This document shows, in pieces, positions 35,848 to 43,993 of a stretch of DNA of 64,000 nt (position 1 is its first letter; each line of letters opens with the position of its first letter). The stretch is from assembly GCF_964021845.1 (NCBI RefSeq), contig NZ_CAXHZC010000003.1, positions 124,001 through 188,000 of the forward strand. Direction: 5' to 3'. Position numbers and translations under genes: made by a program. This DNA comes from Arcticibacterium sp964021845. Its GTDB lineage: Bacteria > Bacteroidota > Bacteroidia > Cytophagales > Spirosomataceae. The notes beneath the pieces are model-generated. The model had not been told where the DNA came from. It was given only the letters and a program-made list of their open reading frames with translations, and did no database searches.

Positions 35848-36870
35848 CTAGAACTTGGGGCACGACAATGACTTTTTTCTCCTTCGAGCACTTGGACTTC
35901 GTTTTGACTCGTAGGGGTCAAATTGATACGCTATTGATATTTCATGCGAACCTCCAGAAGATGCTCCTAATCCACTTATAGTTAAATCATAACTATAACC
36001 GAATGAAAAATTATCAAATCTAAAACCAGCTAATGCTACTATGGCGTCATGGTTCAAAGCATCCGTATCATTTTTCTTTACAGGAATTCCTCTGTACCAT
36101 AAACCAAAAGTTAATGGACTGTAGGTTACATAAGCTCCTAAGTCTAATTGATTAAACTTCCCTTGTTGCTTAAACAAGAATGTTGGAATCAAAACAAACT
36201 CCTTGTTACTTGAGGTTGACAAATCTGCCAATGGGATATTTAAACCTCCATTAACCATAATTTTTCTAGCTAAAAAATCATTTGAGGCAGTAAAGGCAAT
36301 GTCCGGCTGCGTAAGGTGGTGTACAGATACTCCTAGATAAGCTTTGGGATTATAATACAAAACACCAGCACTAAAGTCTACAAAATGCACAGTACTGCCA
36401 GTATTAGCCAATGGGTCTCCTGAAGGATCTCCTGTGTAACCATTATTATCAAACTGATCTGGAAAAGTTAAGCCATTGGAGTCAAAACTTCTGTTTGAAC
36501 TGGTAGCTTGAACACCCATTCTCAAGAAATGGTCATCTATCAAATTTAATTGATAAGAATAGAATCCAGATACTTCTGTATTCTTTAATCTGCTAGCTCC
36601 CTGCTGATCACTCACTAACATTAAACCCACACCACTGTTGAATTTGTCAATATAATGATCCAAAGAAACTGCTGATGTCGTATAATTGGCCGCCAATGAG
36701 GGCCATTGGTTTCTAAAATTAAAAATAGCCCTTGGTGCATAACCACTTCCTGTAAAAGCAGGATTGTGATACATAGGAGCTGCGTAAAATTGAGAAAATT
36801 GAGGATCTTGTGAAAAGGCCTTATTCCCTAAACAACTTAGAAACAATAGTATGTAAATGCTTTTTTTCAT
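35848..36870 (-). CDS. PorP/SprF-family type IX secretion-associated outer membrane protein
   Basis: This 340-residue protein has a signal peptide ending AFSQ and opens with QDPQFSQFYAAPMYHNPAFTGSG, the hallmark start of PorP/SprF proteins. The rest is alternating beta structure with many aromatic residues, as in a 14-stranded outer membrane barrel. A basic tail (SPSARRRKKSLS) is unusual for an outer membrane barrel. PorP/SprF proteins assist secretion or surface attachment of cargo with type B (CHU_C) sorting domains, and one such cargo gene starts 3.6 kb away at 40425. The gene is single and ends in a strong terminator. Core T9SS genes are not in this window. Confidence 0.92.
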   Translation of the reverse strand: MKKSIYILLFLSCLGNKAFSQDPQFSQFYAAPMYHNPAFTGSGYAPRAIFNFRNQWPSLAANYTTSAVSLDHYIDKFNSGVGLMLVSDQQGASRLKNTEVSGFYSYQLNLIDDHFLRMGVQATSSNRSFDSNGLTFPDQFDNNGYTGDPSGDPLANTGSTVHFVDFSAGVLYYNPKAYLGVSVHHLTQPDIAFTASNDFLARKIMVNGGLNIPLADLSTSSNKEFVLIPTFLFKQQGKFNQLDLGAYVTYSPLTFGLWYRGIPVKKNDTDALNHDAIVALAGFRFDNFSFGYSYDLTISGLGASSGGSHEISIAYQFDPYESKRSPSARRRKKSLSCPKF

Positions 36871-37040
36871 TTAATCACTTCAGTGTTAAAGATACATTGA
36901 CCTATTCTACAATTTTCATTCCAATTATATCTTTGGCTAAAATGAACCTTTTACTTAGGTATAGTTAACTGACATTTTTCTTCAAAAAGATCACATAAAC
37001 CATAAACAAGCTTACTTACAACGAATTAAACGACCGTAAA

Positions 37041-38138
37041 TTATAAAGCTTTACCTGCCTTGTTAAGACTAGATTGATTTGAAAATAAATTAACATCAGC
37101 CTCAACCATTTCTTTTACCATCATTGGTAAGTCATATTTTGGTTTCCAGCCAAGCTTTGTTTTTGATTTTGTAGGGTCACCTATTAAAAGTTCTACTTCT
37201 GTAGGTCTATAATATTTCGGATCAACCGCCACCACTGTTTGACCAATCGGTATTTGAAACTTAGGATTTGAACAAGCTGCTACTACGGCAATCTCTCCTT
37301 CTTCGCTACCCTTAAACTCTAGTGTTATCCCAACTTCGCTAAAAGACATCTTAACAAAGTCTCTTACAGTAGTAGTAATACCTGTAGCAATAACAAAGTC
37401 CTCTGCTTTGTCTTGCTGTAAGATGAGCCACATGGCTTCAATATAATCCTTTGCATGCCCCCAATCTCTTTTGGCATCCATATTTCCTAAATAAAGGCAC
37501 TCTTTTGTTCCAAGAGCTATCTGAGCCGTGGCTCTAGTTATTTTTCTGGTAACAAAAGTTTCTCCTCTTAATGGAGACTCATGATTAAAGAGAATGCCAT
37601 TACAAGCATACATATTATATGCCTCCCTATAATTCACGGTAATCCAGTATGCATACATTTTAGCCACCGCATAAGGTGAACGAGGGTAAAAAGGCGTTGT
37701 TTCTTTTTGAGGAACCTCTTGTACAAGACCGTACAGTTCTGAAGTTGAAGCCTGATAGATTCTAGTCTTTTCTGTCAATCCTAAAATTCTAACCGCTTCT
37801 AAAATCCTCAAAGTACCTATCCCGTCCACATTAGCCGTATACTCGGGTGAATCAAAACTAACCTGCACATGAGACATGGCTCCAAGGTTATAAATTTCAT
37901 CTGGCTGAACATCTTGAATAATTCGAATGATATTAGTAGAATCACTTAAATCTCCATAATGAAGAATAAACCTTACATCTGCCTCATGAAGATCTTTATA
38001 GATGTGATCTATCCTGTCTGTATTAAAAAGAGATGCTCTCCTTTTTATACCATGAACTTCATATCCTTTTTCTAATAAAAACTCAGCCAAATAGGCTCCA
38101 TCCTGACCAGTAACGCCAGTAATAAGTGCTTTTTTCAA
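37041..38138 (-). CDS. gmd: GDP-mannose 4,6-dehydratase
   Basis: This 365-residue extended SDR has the Gmd nucleotide-binding start ITGVTGQDGAYLAEFLLEKG, ASTSELYGLVQEVPQKETTPF near 130-150, and the Tyr-x-x-x-Lys motif in YPRSPYAVAKMYA. A conserved FNHESPLRGETFVTRKITRA segment is also present. It makes GDP-4-keto-6-deoxy-mannose, the precursor of GDP-L-fucose, GDP-rhamnose and GDP-perosamine. The usual partner reductase (fcl) is not adjacent. The SPOR lipoprotein gene lies 6 bases upstream on the same strand. It likely feeds the surface-glycan locus further right. Confidence 0.95.
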   Translation of the reverse strand: MKKALITGVTGQDGAYLAEFLLEKGYEVHGIKRRASLFNTDRIDHIYKDLHEADVRFILHYGDLSDSTNIIRIIQDVQPDEIYNLGAMSHVQVSFDSPEYTANVDGIGTLRILEAVRILGLTEKTRIYQASTSELYGLVQEVPQKETTPFYPRSPYAVAKMYAYWITVNYREAYNMYACNGILFNHESPLRGETFVTRKITRATAQIALGTKECLYLGNMDAKRDWGHAKDYIEAMWLILQQDKAEDFVIATGITTTVRDFVKMSFSEVGITLEFKGSEEGEIAVVAACSNPKFQIPIGQTVVAVDPKYYRPTEVELLIGDPTKSKTKLGWKPKYDLPMMVKEMVEADVNLFSNQSSLNKAGKAL

Positions 38139-38144
38139 AATACT

Positions 38145-38681
38145 TTAATTTATTTTTAAACCTCTTTGAACATCCACATTGTCCATTACAACCTTTGCCG
38201 AAGAAAATCTACTAACTATGGAAGAATAATATTTTTCAGCATCCATTTTCTTTAAAAAATCGCCAACCTTAATTCTATAAGTAGGCTGACTATAAGACTC
38301 GTAAATTTCTAATTCGGGAAAGTGTTGAAGAATATATGACTTTGCCTGCTCAAAACCTCCTCTACTATTCCCTGCATAAACTTGTAACCTGTACCCAGGC
38401 AATTCAGATATAGATGAATTATATTTTGAAATTTCAGATAATACACCATCAATTTTTACATTCTCACTTTTCAACTCCTCTGGAACATACGCTCTAGTAT
38501 CCAATTCCTCTTCAACAAGCTCTTTAACGCTCTCGTTAAAATCATTTTTTGGACGAACTCCGCTTAATGACTCTTCATAATTAGAAACCTCATTGGAGCT
38601 ACCACCGTTTTTGGAAGTAATGTTTCTTGCACACGAAAAGAGAAAGGAACTAAAAAGAAAAAAATATAGGAAGTGCCTCAT
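38145..38681 (-). CDS. SPOR-domain lipoprotein
   Basis: This 178-residue protein starts with a lipoprotein signal (LFSC, Cys17). Residues about 97-175 look like a SPOR fold: a strand GYRLQVYAGNSRGGFEQAKSY, a helix, then strands TYRIKVGDF and SAKVVMDNV. SPOR domains bind denuded peptidoglycan strands, often at division sites. The protein is shorter than classical division SPOR proteins and lacks a membrane anchor other than the lipid. The gmd gene follows after 6 bases. Its role is unknown; a cell-envelope link is inferred. Confidence 0.8.
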   Translation of the reverse strand: MRHFLYFFLFSSFLFSCARNITSKNGGSSNEVSNYEESLSGVRPKNDFNESVKELVEEELDTRAYVPEELKSENVKIDGVLSEISKYNSSISELPGYRLQVYAGNSRGGFEQAKSYILQHFPELEIYESYSQPTYRIKVGDFLKKMDAEKYYSSIVSRFSSAKVVMDNVDVQRGLKIN

Positions 38682-38883
38682 ATATTTGAATTAAATCCCA
38701 AAGACTTTATGATTTTTGAATTTACAAAATTATGTGATTTATTGAACATTTTATCGAAATAAGGAAAAATGACCTTCCGTATAATAAATTAAGACCTAAA
38801 AAATCAGCATTTCAAAGAGCAAAAAAACAACACTATGAATTCAATTCCATAACTTGGTCAAAACTCATTAAATGAAATAACTC

Positions 38884-40338
38884 TTGTTCTCCCTTAAACA
38901 AAAAATACTATTAGTTTTCATTGCCCTCTGGGGAGGAAGCGGAACATTGATGGGTCAATCGGCCAAAAGAACAACAATGTGGCTTGAGTCTAGCCTATTC
39001 CTTGCCAATGAAAATAAAGCTCCCTTTTGGCTTCAAACGAATAATTATGGAGAAACTCCGGAAACACTACCTTCCCTACAACTAAAATATTCACTTAAAA
39101 CCCATTATGATAGCTCAAGAAATGTTTTGGATCAATTAAAAAAATTTGACTGGGCATATGGTGCTACCGTGGTAAACAATTTTAGTAAAAAAAATCAATT
39201 CCTCATTTCCGAAGCTTATTTAAAAGCCCGTTGGAAAGCTATAGAATTCTACGTTGGTAGAAGAAAAGAAATATTTGGATTTACCGACACCTCTAGCACT
39301 TCTGGCTCCTATATCTGGTCTGGAAACGCTTTACCCATACCTAAGATACAATTACATACCCCAGGGTATGTCCCAATTGATAAGAAAGGTGTTTTCTCCT
39401 TTAAAGCAGGAATATCACATGGTTGGTTTGGCAAAGACAGTGTAGTTTCTAGCCATCTTTTGCATCAAAAATGGTTGTATTTAAAACTCGGTAAGGAAAA
39501 CAGTAAAGTGAGGTTTTATGGAGGAGTAAACCATCAAGCCATGTGGGGCGGTTATTCTGAAATATTAAAAGACGTAGGTGGAAAATACCCACCAACAATA
39601 AATGGTTACTTGGCTCCGTACCCGTTGTACTCATACCAGTACCTACTAGTTCCTTTTTTACAGAAAATTGTACCTCCAAATGGTCAAAAGGTGACTCAAA
39701 ATGACGGGGGTAATGCCGTAGGTAATCAACTAGGCTCTGTAGATTTTGGCACTGAAATAATAATCAATGATTTTAAACTTTTTGTAGGAAAACAACAACC
39801 CTATGACTTTGGCCGCTCTATTAAAAACCTTAATAATATAGAAGACGGCCTTTATACCTTTAGCTTAAACCTACCATACTCCAAGCTAAATAAGCTCGCT
39901 TTCGACTTTTTCTATTCCAAAAGTCATGGAAGGACGAAGTTCGGAAAAGTGAATGCAAGTAACAGAGGAGAGATTGACAACTATTTTTTTCATGGAGTTT
40001 ACCAAAGTTGGTCCTATAAAAACAGAATAATCGGCAACCCTTTTATTATTTATGAATCTGAAAATGGGGAATTAACATACAATAATAGAGTGAAATACTT
40101 TTCTGTCTTATTCAAAGGAGACTTGAAATTTGTCACTTATGAAATAAGACATGCATATTCCCTTAATTATGGAATTTACGGAAAAGAATTCTTCAAAAAA
40201 CAACATTCTTCAAACTTATTGCTTCAGAAAGTATTAAACACGAAATGGCTTTTGCAACAGACAATTTCTTTTGACAGTGGCTCTCTTTATACCTCCTCTT
40301 TTGGCTCTAGAACCTCATTAAGATATATATTTAAATAG
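38884..40338 (+). CDS. Wzi-family capsule assembly protein, copy 1 (unusual start)
   Basis: The protein has 484 residues if it starts at TTG 38884, which gives a signal peptide ending LMGQ. Twelve bases upstream an in-frame ATG opens ATG AAA TAA, so a stop at codon 3 blocks that start. The mature part is an outer-membrane-barrel-like Wzi homologue (KAPFWLQTNNYGETP, YVGRRKEIFGF, SGSYIWSGNALPIP, NHQAMWGGYSE). Wzi proteins attach capsule or other surface glycans to the cell. It is clearly paralogous to the gene at 42479, and the two flank a T9SS cargo gene. Either TTG is used or the original start has been broken by mutation or sequence error. Confidence 0.82.
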   Translation: MFSLKQKILLVFIALWGGSGTLMGQSAKRTTMWLESSLFLANENKAPFWLQTNNYGETPETLPSLQLKYSLKTHYDSSRNVLDQLKKFDWAYGATVVNNFSKKNQFLISEAYLKARWKAIEFYVGRRKEIFGFTDTSSTSGSYIWSGNALPIPKIQLHTPGYVPIDKKGVFSFKAGISHGWFGKDSVVSSHLLHQKWLYLKLGKENSKVRFYGGVNHQAMWGGYSEILKDVGGKYPPTINGYLAPYPLYSYQYLLVPFLQKIVPPNGQKVTQNDGGNAVGNQLGSVDFGTEIIINDFKLFVGKQQPYDFGRSIKNLNNIEDGLYTFSLNLPYSKLNKLAFDFFYSKSHGRTKFGKVNASNRGEIDNYFFHGVYQSWSYKNRIIGNPFIIYESENGELTYNNRVKYFSVLFKGDLKFVTYEIRHAYSLNYGIYGKEFFKKQHSSNLLLQKVLNTKWLLQQTISFDSGSLYTSSFGSRTSLRYIFK

Positions 40339-40342
40339 TCAA

Positions 40343-40358
40343 TTGTTTACGTAAACAA
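40343..40358. promoter_or_regulatory. 16-base perfect palindrome upstream of the T9SS cargo gene
   Basis: TTGTTTACGTAAACAA is a perfect palindrome four bases after the stop of the first Wzi gene and 67 bases before the next start codon. It could be a binding site for a dimeric regulator. About one palindrome of this length is expected by chance in a 64 kb window, so only its location raises interest. Confidence 0.35.
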
Positions 40359-40424
40359 ATGCCGTTAAATAATAAAGTTAAAAGATAAGTTATAATCTAC
40401 GTACATTTATAGTCTTTTGGGTGA

Positions 40425-42479
40425 ATGGGCATGGGGAAAAATATAAAGACAAAAACATACTTTTCAATAGTTGCAAACATCTTCGTTTTGATGATGATTT
40501 GTGGCAGCACACATTCCCAAGACCTTTGTAACAGTTCTGAATCTATTCAAGATGGTTTTGAATTACTGACCCCTGCGGTTGGCTGTGGTCCTTACACGGT
40601 AAAGCTTGAAGATAAAACTGGCGGCTCTGACATAAAATACATTTACTACTATGGAGGTCAAGATAAATCTGAGTTAGATGGCCTAGGCCCACTAAACAGT
40701 CTTGAAAACACCTATTTCAAGCCAGAAGAAACATCTAATTATACTATTTTGCAGTACGGCAAAAAACCAAACGGAGAAGAATTTTATTCTTGTAAAAATG
40801 TGACAGTACGCGTAGACAATACTCCTAAGTTTAGTTACACGCTATGTAACAACAATAGCTTGACCATTGATATTCCGAAAACTAATGTAAATGATTTTGA
40901 TTATTATGAAATTGAATGGGGAACTGGAGCAAAAGAAACGGTTGCAAAAACTGAATTATCATTTTCAAAAACCAAAAACGTAACAGTACCTGTTAATATC
41001 AATGTAGAGGGCTTCTACACAGGTCTTGCATTAAGCTGTGGAACTCCTAGCCCAATAACAATAAACCCAACCAGTGCGGCTGGAATAGACTTAGAGTTTC
41101 ATCCGAATATTGATAAAATTGCAATGAACACGGGAAACGCAGGTACAATTACCTTTTCCGGTGCCCTAAGCGGCTCGGGGTATGAGATATATAAAACAGA
41201 AAAAAATACCCCTTATAATACGACCCCCTATTTAAGTAACCAACAGCCTGGAAATATTCCCTTTAAAATTGAGGACTCCACAAAATCATATTGTTTCTAT
41301 GCTATAAGAAATATTTCATGTGGAATTGAACAATCAGCAGAAATCTGTACCATTCCTTTTTTTACACCAACCTCAACAGAGCAAGAGAATATTTTGAATT
41401 GGGATGAATATAAAGAAAGACAATTCGACTGGCCAAATCAGCCTATATATGGAAGATTTTTAGAGACTAGTACCTCTATAATGGTAAAAGAGAACCTTTC
41501 AAACATCTCTGAAGTTTTAGTGCCCAACACCCCTACAGAATACTATCATACTATTAACTGTTCTAACGACTATTGCTACAGAATAAAAGTACAGACTTCA
41601 GGACAACTTTTCAGATATAAATATGAGGGCGAAAGCATATCAAACGAAATTTGTGTTTCTCGAAAAAGCTTTAAGCCTGATAGTATAAATAATCTATTTG
41701 TATCTATTGAGAACAATTCACCCATCGTCAAATTCAGGGATGATAGTGGTTGGCTGTTAAATAAAGATAAGTATTATCTCTATAGTGAATCTAATCTTGT
41801 TGACAGTATAGATGCATCCCAAAGCTCTTTTAACCCTGACTTAGACGCCTCTTCTAAAAGTCAATGCTTCCAGGTTCAATACTTAGATGAATGTGGCAGC
41901 AAATCTAAACTTTCTCCAGAGGTTTGCTCCATTCTTCTAGAAACAGACAATGCCTCAGAACTTTTTTGGGAAGAGAGTTTTCCTTTCTCTCCAAATTCAA
42001 TAGCCGCGTATGAAATTATCGCCATTGATGAAACTGATCCTAACCTGAGAACATCGATTTTATCAGGAACTAACTTTGCCAATGGGGAACACGAACCCAA
42101 CCTAGAGAATAATGAATCTGAAGCACAATTCATAATACGTGTTATAACTTCATCCGGTCTTGAGTCTTACTCAAATATCGCTACGCTACCTATTGAATCA
42201 GAGCTGTTTTTCCCAAATACATTCTCCCCAACTAGTAATGTAATAGAAAATAAAACCTTTAAGGTTTATGGAAGCTTAAATGCTTTAAGTTCCTTTGAAA
42301 TTAAAGTTTATGATCGCTGGGGAAGAATAGTTTTTTATAGTGCCGACCCTTACTTTAATTGGGATGGAAATTATAATGGAATAGCTTTACCTTCGGGAAC
42401 TTTTACATATAGTGTTGAGGCTCTTAACAAAAGAGGCGAAGTCCTTTCTTACTCGGGTCTAATTAATATAATCAAATAA
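40425..42479 (+). CDS. Type B T9SS cargo with gliding-motility C-terminal domain
   Basis: This 684-residue protein has a signal peptide (ending STHSQ near residue 32) and ends with the CHU_C-type domain (residues about 595-684): LFFPNTFSPTSNV, KVYDRWGRIVFYS and YNGIALPSGTFTYSVEA. This domain directs secretion by the type IX system. The body is made of several beta-sandwich segments, with cysteine pairs near the N-terminal half, like adhesins or extracellular polysaccharide-binding proteins. No catalytic motif is seen. The second Wzi gene starts at its stop codon (TAATG), so the two are translationally coupled. ATG 40431 is an alternative start. A surface adhesin or glycan-binding role is inferred. 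Confidence 0.88.
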   Translation: MGMGKNIKTKTYFSIVANIFVLMMICGSTHSQDLCNSSESIQDGFELLTPAVGCGPYTVKLEDKTGGSDIKYIYYYGGQDKSELDGLGPLNSLENTYFKPEETSNYTILQYGKKPNGEEFYSCKNVTVRVDNTPKFSYTLCNNNSLTIDIPKTNVNDFDYYEIEWGTGAKETVAKTELSFSKTKNVTVPVNINVEGFYTGLALSCGTPSPITINPTSAAGIDLEFHPNIDKIAMNTGNAGTITFSGALSGSGYEIYKTEKNTPYNTTPYLSNQQPGNIPFKIEDSTKSYCFYAIRNISCGIEQSAEICTIPFFTPTSTEQENILNWDEYKERQFDWPNQPIYGRFLETSTSIMVKENLSNISEVLVPNTPTEYYHTINCSNDYCYRIKVQTSGQLFRYKYEGESISNEICVSRKSFKPDSINNLFVSIENNSPIVKFRDDSGWLLNKDKYYLYSESNLVDSIDASQSSFNPDLDASSKSQCFQVQYLDECGSKSKLSPEVCSILLETDNASELFWEESFPFSPNSIAAYEIIAIDETDPNLRTSILSGTNFANGEHEPNLENNESEAQFIIRVITSSGLESYSNIATLPIESELFFPNTFSPTSNVIENKTFKVYGSLNALSSFEIKVYDRWGRIVFYSADPYFNWDGNYNGIALPSGTFTYSVEALNKRGEVLSYSGLINIIK

Positions 42480-43993
42480 TGAGAAAGGGTTTATTCTGTA
42501 TACCAATTGCTCTTGCGTTCTTGTTCGTCGGAAAAAATGGTCGTTGTCAAAGTATAATTAAGAACAATAAGTATACAGTGTCATCCTCTTTGTTTCTCTC
42601 AACCACAGATAAGCTTCCTTTTTGGTTACAAGCTAACCAATATGGAGAAGTCCCTTACGAATCACAGTTTGTCCAGCTAAAAGGGTCTGTTAAACACGAA
42701 TACGACAGCCTTTACACACAAAATAAAATTCTTAATAAGTTTAGTTATGGCTACGGCTTAACTGGTGCAGTCAATGCAGGAAAAATAAACCAAGGTATAC
42801 TGTCCGAAGCTTACGCCAAAGTTCGTCTTGGGGGTTTTGAATTATATGCAGGCAGAAAAAAAGAAATAGTTGGTTTGGTTGACTCTGTCATGACCGCAGG
42901 TTCTTTAATTTGGTCTGGAAATGCCCTACCCCTTCCTAAAGTTCAAATCTCACTTCCAAATTATATATCTATAACAAAAAATGATCTTCTCAGCGTTAAA
43001 GCAAGTTTTGCCCATGGTTGGTTTGGAAGTGCTGATTCAGTACAGAATTACTATTTACATCAAAAATCAATATACCTTCGAATTGGGCGTCCGGTTTGGA
43101 AAGTAAAAATTTACGGTGGTTTTAATCATCAAGTACAGTGGGCAGGTAAACCCGTAAAACCTTTTTATGATCAAAAAACAGAACAATTCATCACTGATTT
43201 TCCAAGTGATTTATCTACATATTTAAAAGTAGTAACTGGGACTAGTCTAAACAAAGACCTAGATGCTGGACAAACCAAAGATGGAGTACCCTTTAACGAT
43301 GCATTTAATAGAGCTGGAAATCATTTGGGCACCTTGGATATGATGTTAGAGTTTGAGCTTACCTCTGGATTTATTAAGTTATATCGAAGTAATATATATG
43401 AAGATGGCTCTTTATACTATTTAAACAATGTCAGTGACGGCCTTACTGGAATCTCCTATTCTTCTAAAAACTCTTTACCAAATTCAAGAAGATTCCAACT
43501 CAATGGTCTTAATCTGGAATACTTGAGCACAACAAATCAAGGTGGCTCTCTAAGTGCCTTGGGGTTTATTCCGGAGTTTCGTGGAGTTGACAATTATTTT
43601 AATAACGGCATCTATCAAGATGGCTATACTTATAAAAAAAGAACTATTGGAACTCCATTCATCCTACCATTAACATCTTATAGCAACCATTTTAGCGAGT
43701 CACAACTCAAGATAATTAGCCCAAATTATTTGGTAAACAATCGAATAAATGTCTTGAGCTTAGGGGCCCTAGGTAAATTGGATGAAACAATTTCAGTTAT
43801 GCTTAGGTACTCCACCTCTCTTAATAAAGGCAATTACCGTTTCCCTATTTCAAAAAAGCAAAACTCTTTTCTAGTTAACATTACTAGAAATCAAAAAACA
43901 ATTAGTTACCGCCTATCTATAGCTTACGATAACGGAGAACTTTTACCAAATAATTTTGGAGGAAACGTCACTATAGCGAAATCTTTTTTATAG
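42479..43993 (+). CDS. Wzi-family capsule assembly protein, copy 2
   Basis: This 504-residue protein has a signal peptide ending GRCQ. It shares the Wzi landmarks of the gene at 38884: KLPFWLQANQYGEVP, LYAGRKKEIVGL, SLIWSGNALPLPK, AHGWFGS and NHQVQWAGKP. The sequences differ widely elsewhere, so the duplication is old. Its start overlaps the stop of the T9SS cargo gene by one base. Its 3' end overlaps the convergent capD-like gene by 23 bases. A role in anchoring surface polysaccharide is inferred from the family and from the glycan locus next to it. Confidence 0.88.
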   Translation: MRKGLFCIPIALAFLFVGKNGRCQSIIKNNKYTVSSSLFLSTTDKLPFWLQANQYGEVPYESQFVQLKGSVKHEYDSLYTQNKILNKFSYGYGLTGAVNAGKINQGILSEAYAKVRLGGFELYAGRKKEIVGLVDSVMTAGSLIWSGNALPLPKVQISLPNYISITKNDLLSVKASFAHGWFGSADSVQNYYLHQKSIYLRIGRPVWKVKIYGGFNHQVQWAGKPVKPFYDQKTEQFITDFPSDLSTYLKVVTGTSLNKDLDAGQTKDGVPFNDAFNRAGNHLGTLDMMLEFELTSGFIKLYRSNIYEDGSLYYLNNVSDGLTGISYSSKNSLPNSRRFQLNGLNLEYLSTTNQGGSLSALGFIPEFRGVDNYFNNGIYQDGYTYKKRTIGTPFILPLTSYSNHFSESQLKIISPNYLVNNRINVLSLGALGKLDETISVMLRYSTSLNKGNYRFPISKKQNSFLVNITRNQKTISYRLSIAYDNGELLPNNFGGNVTIAKSFL

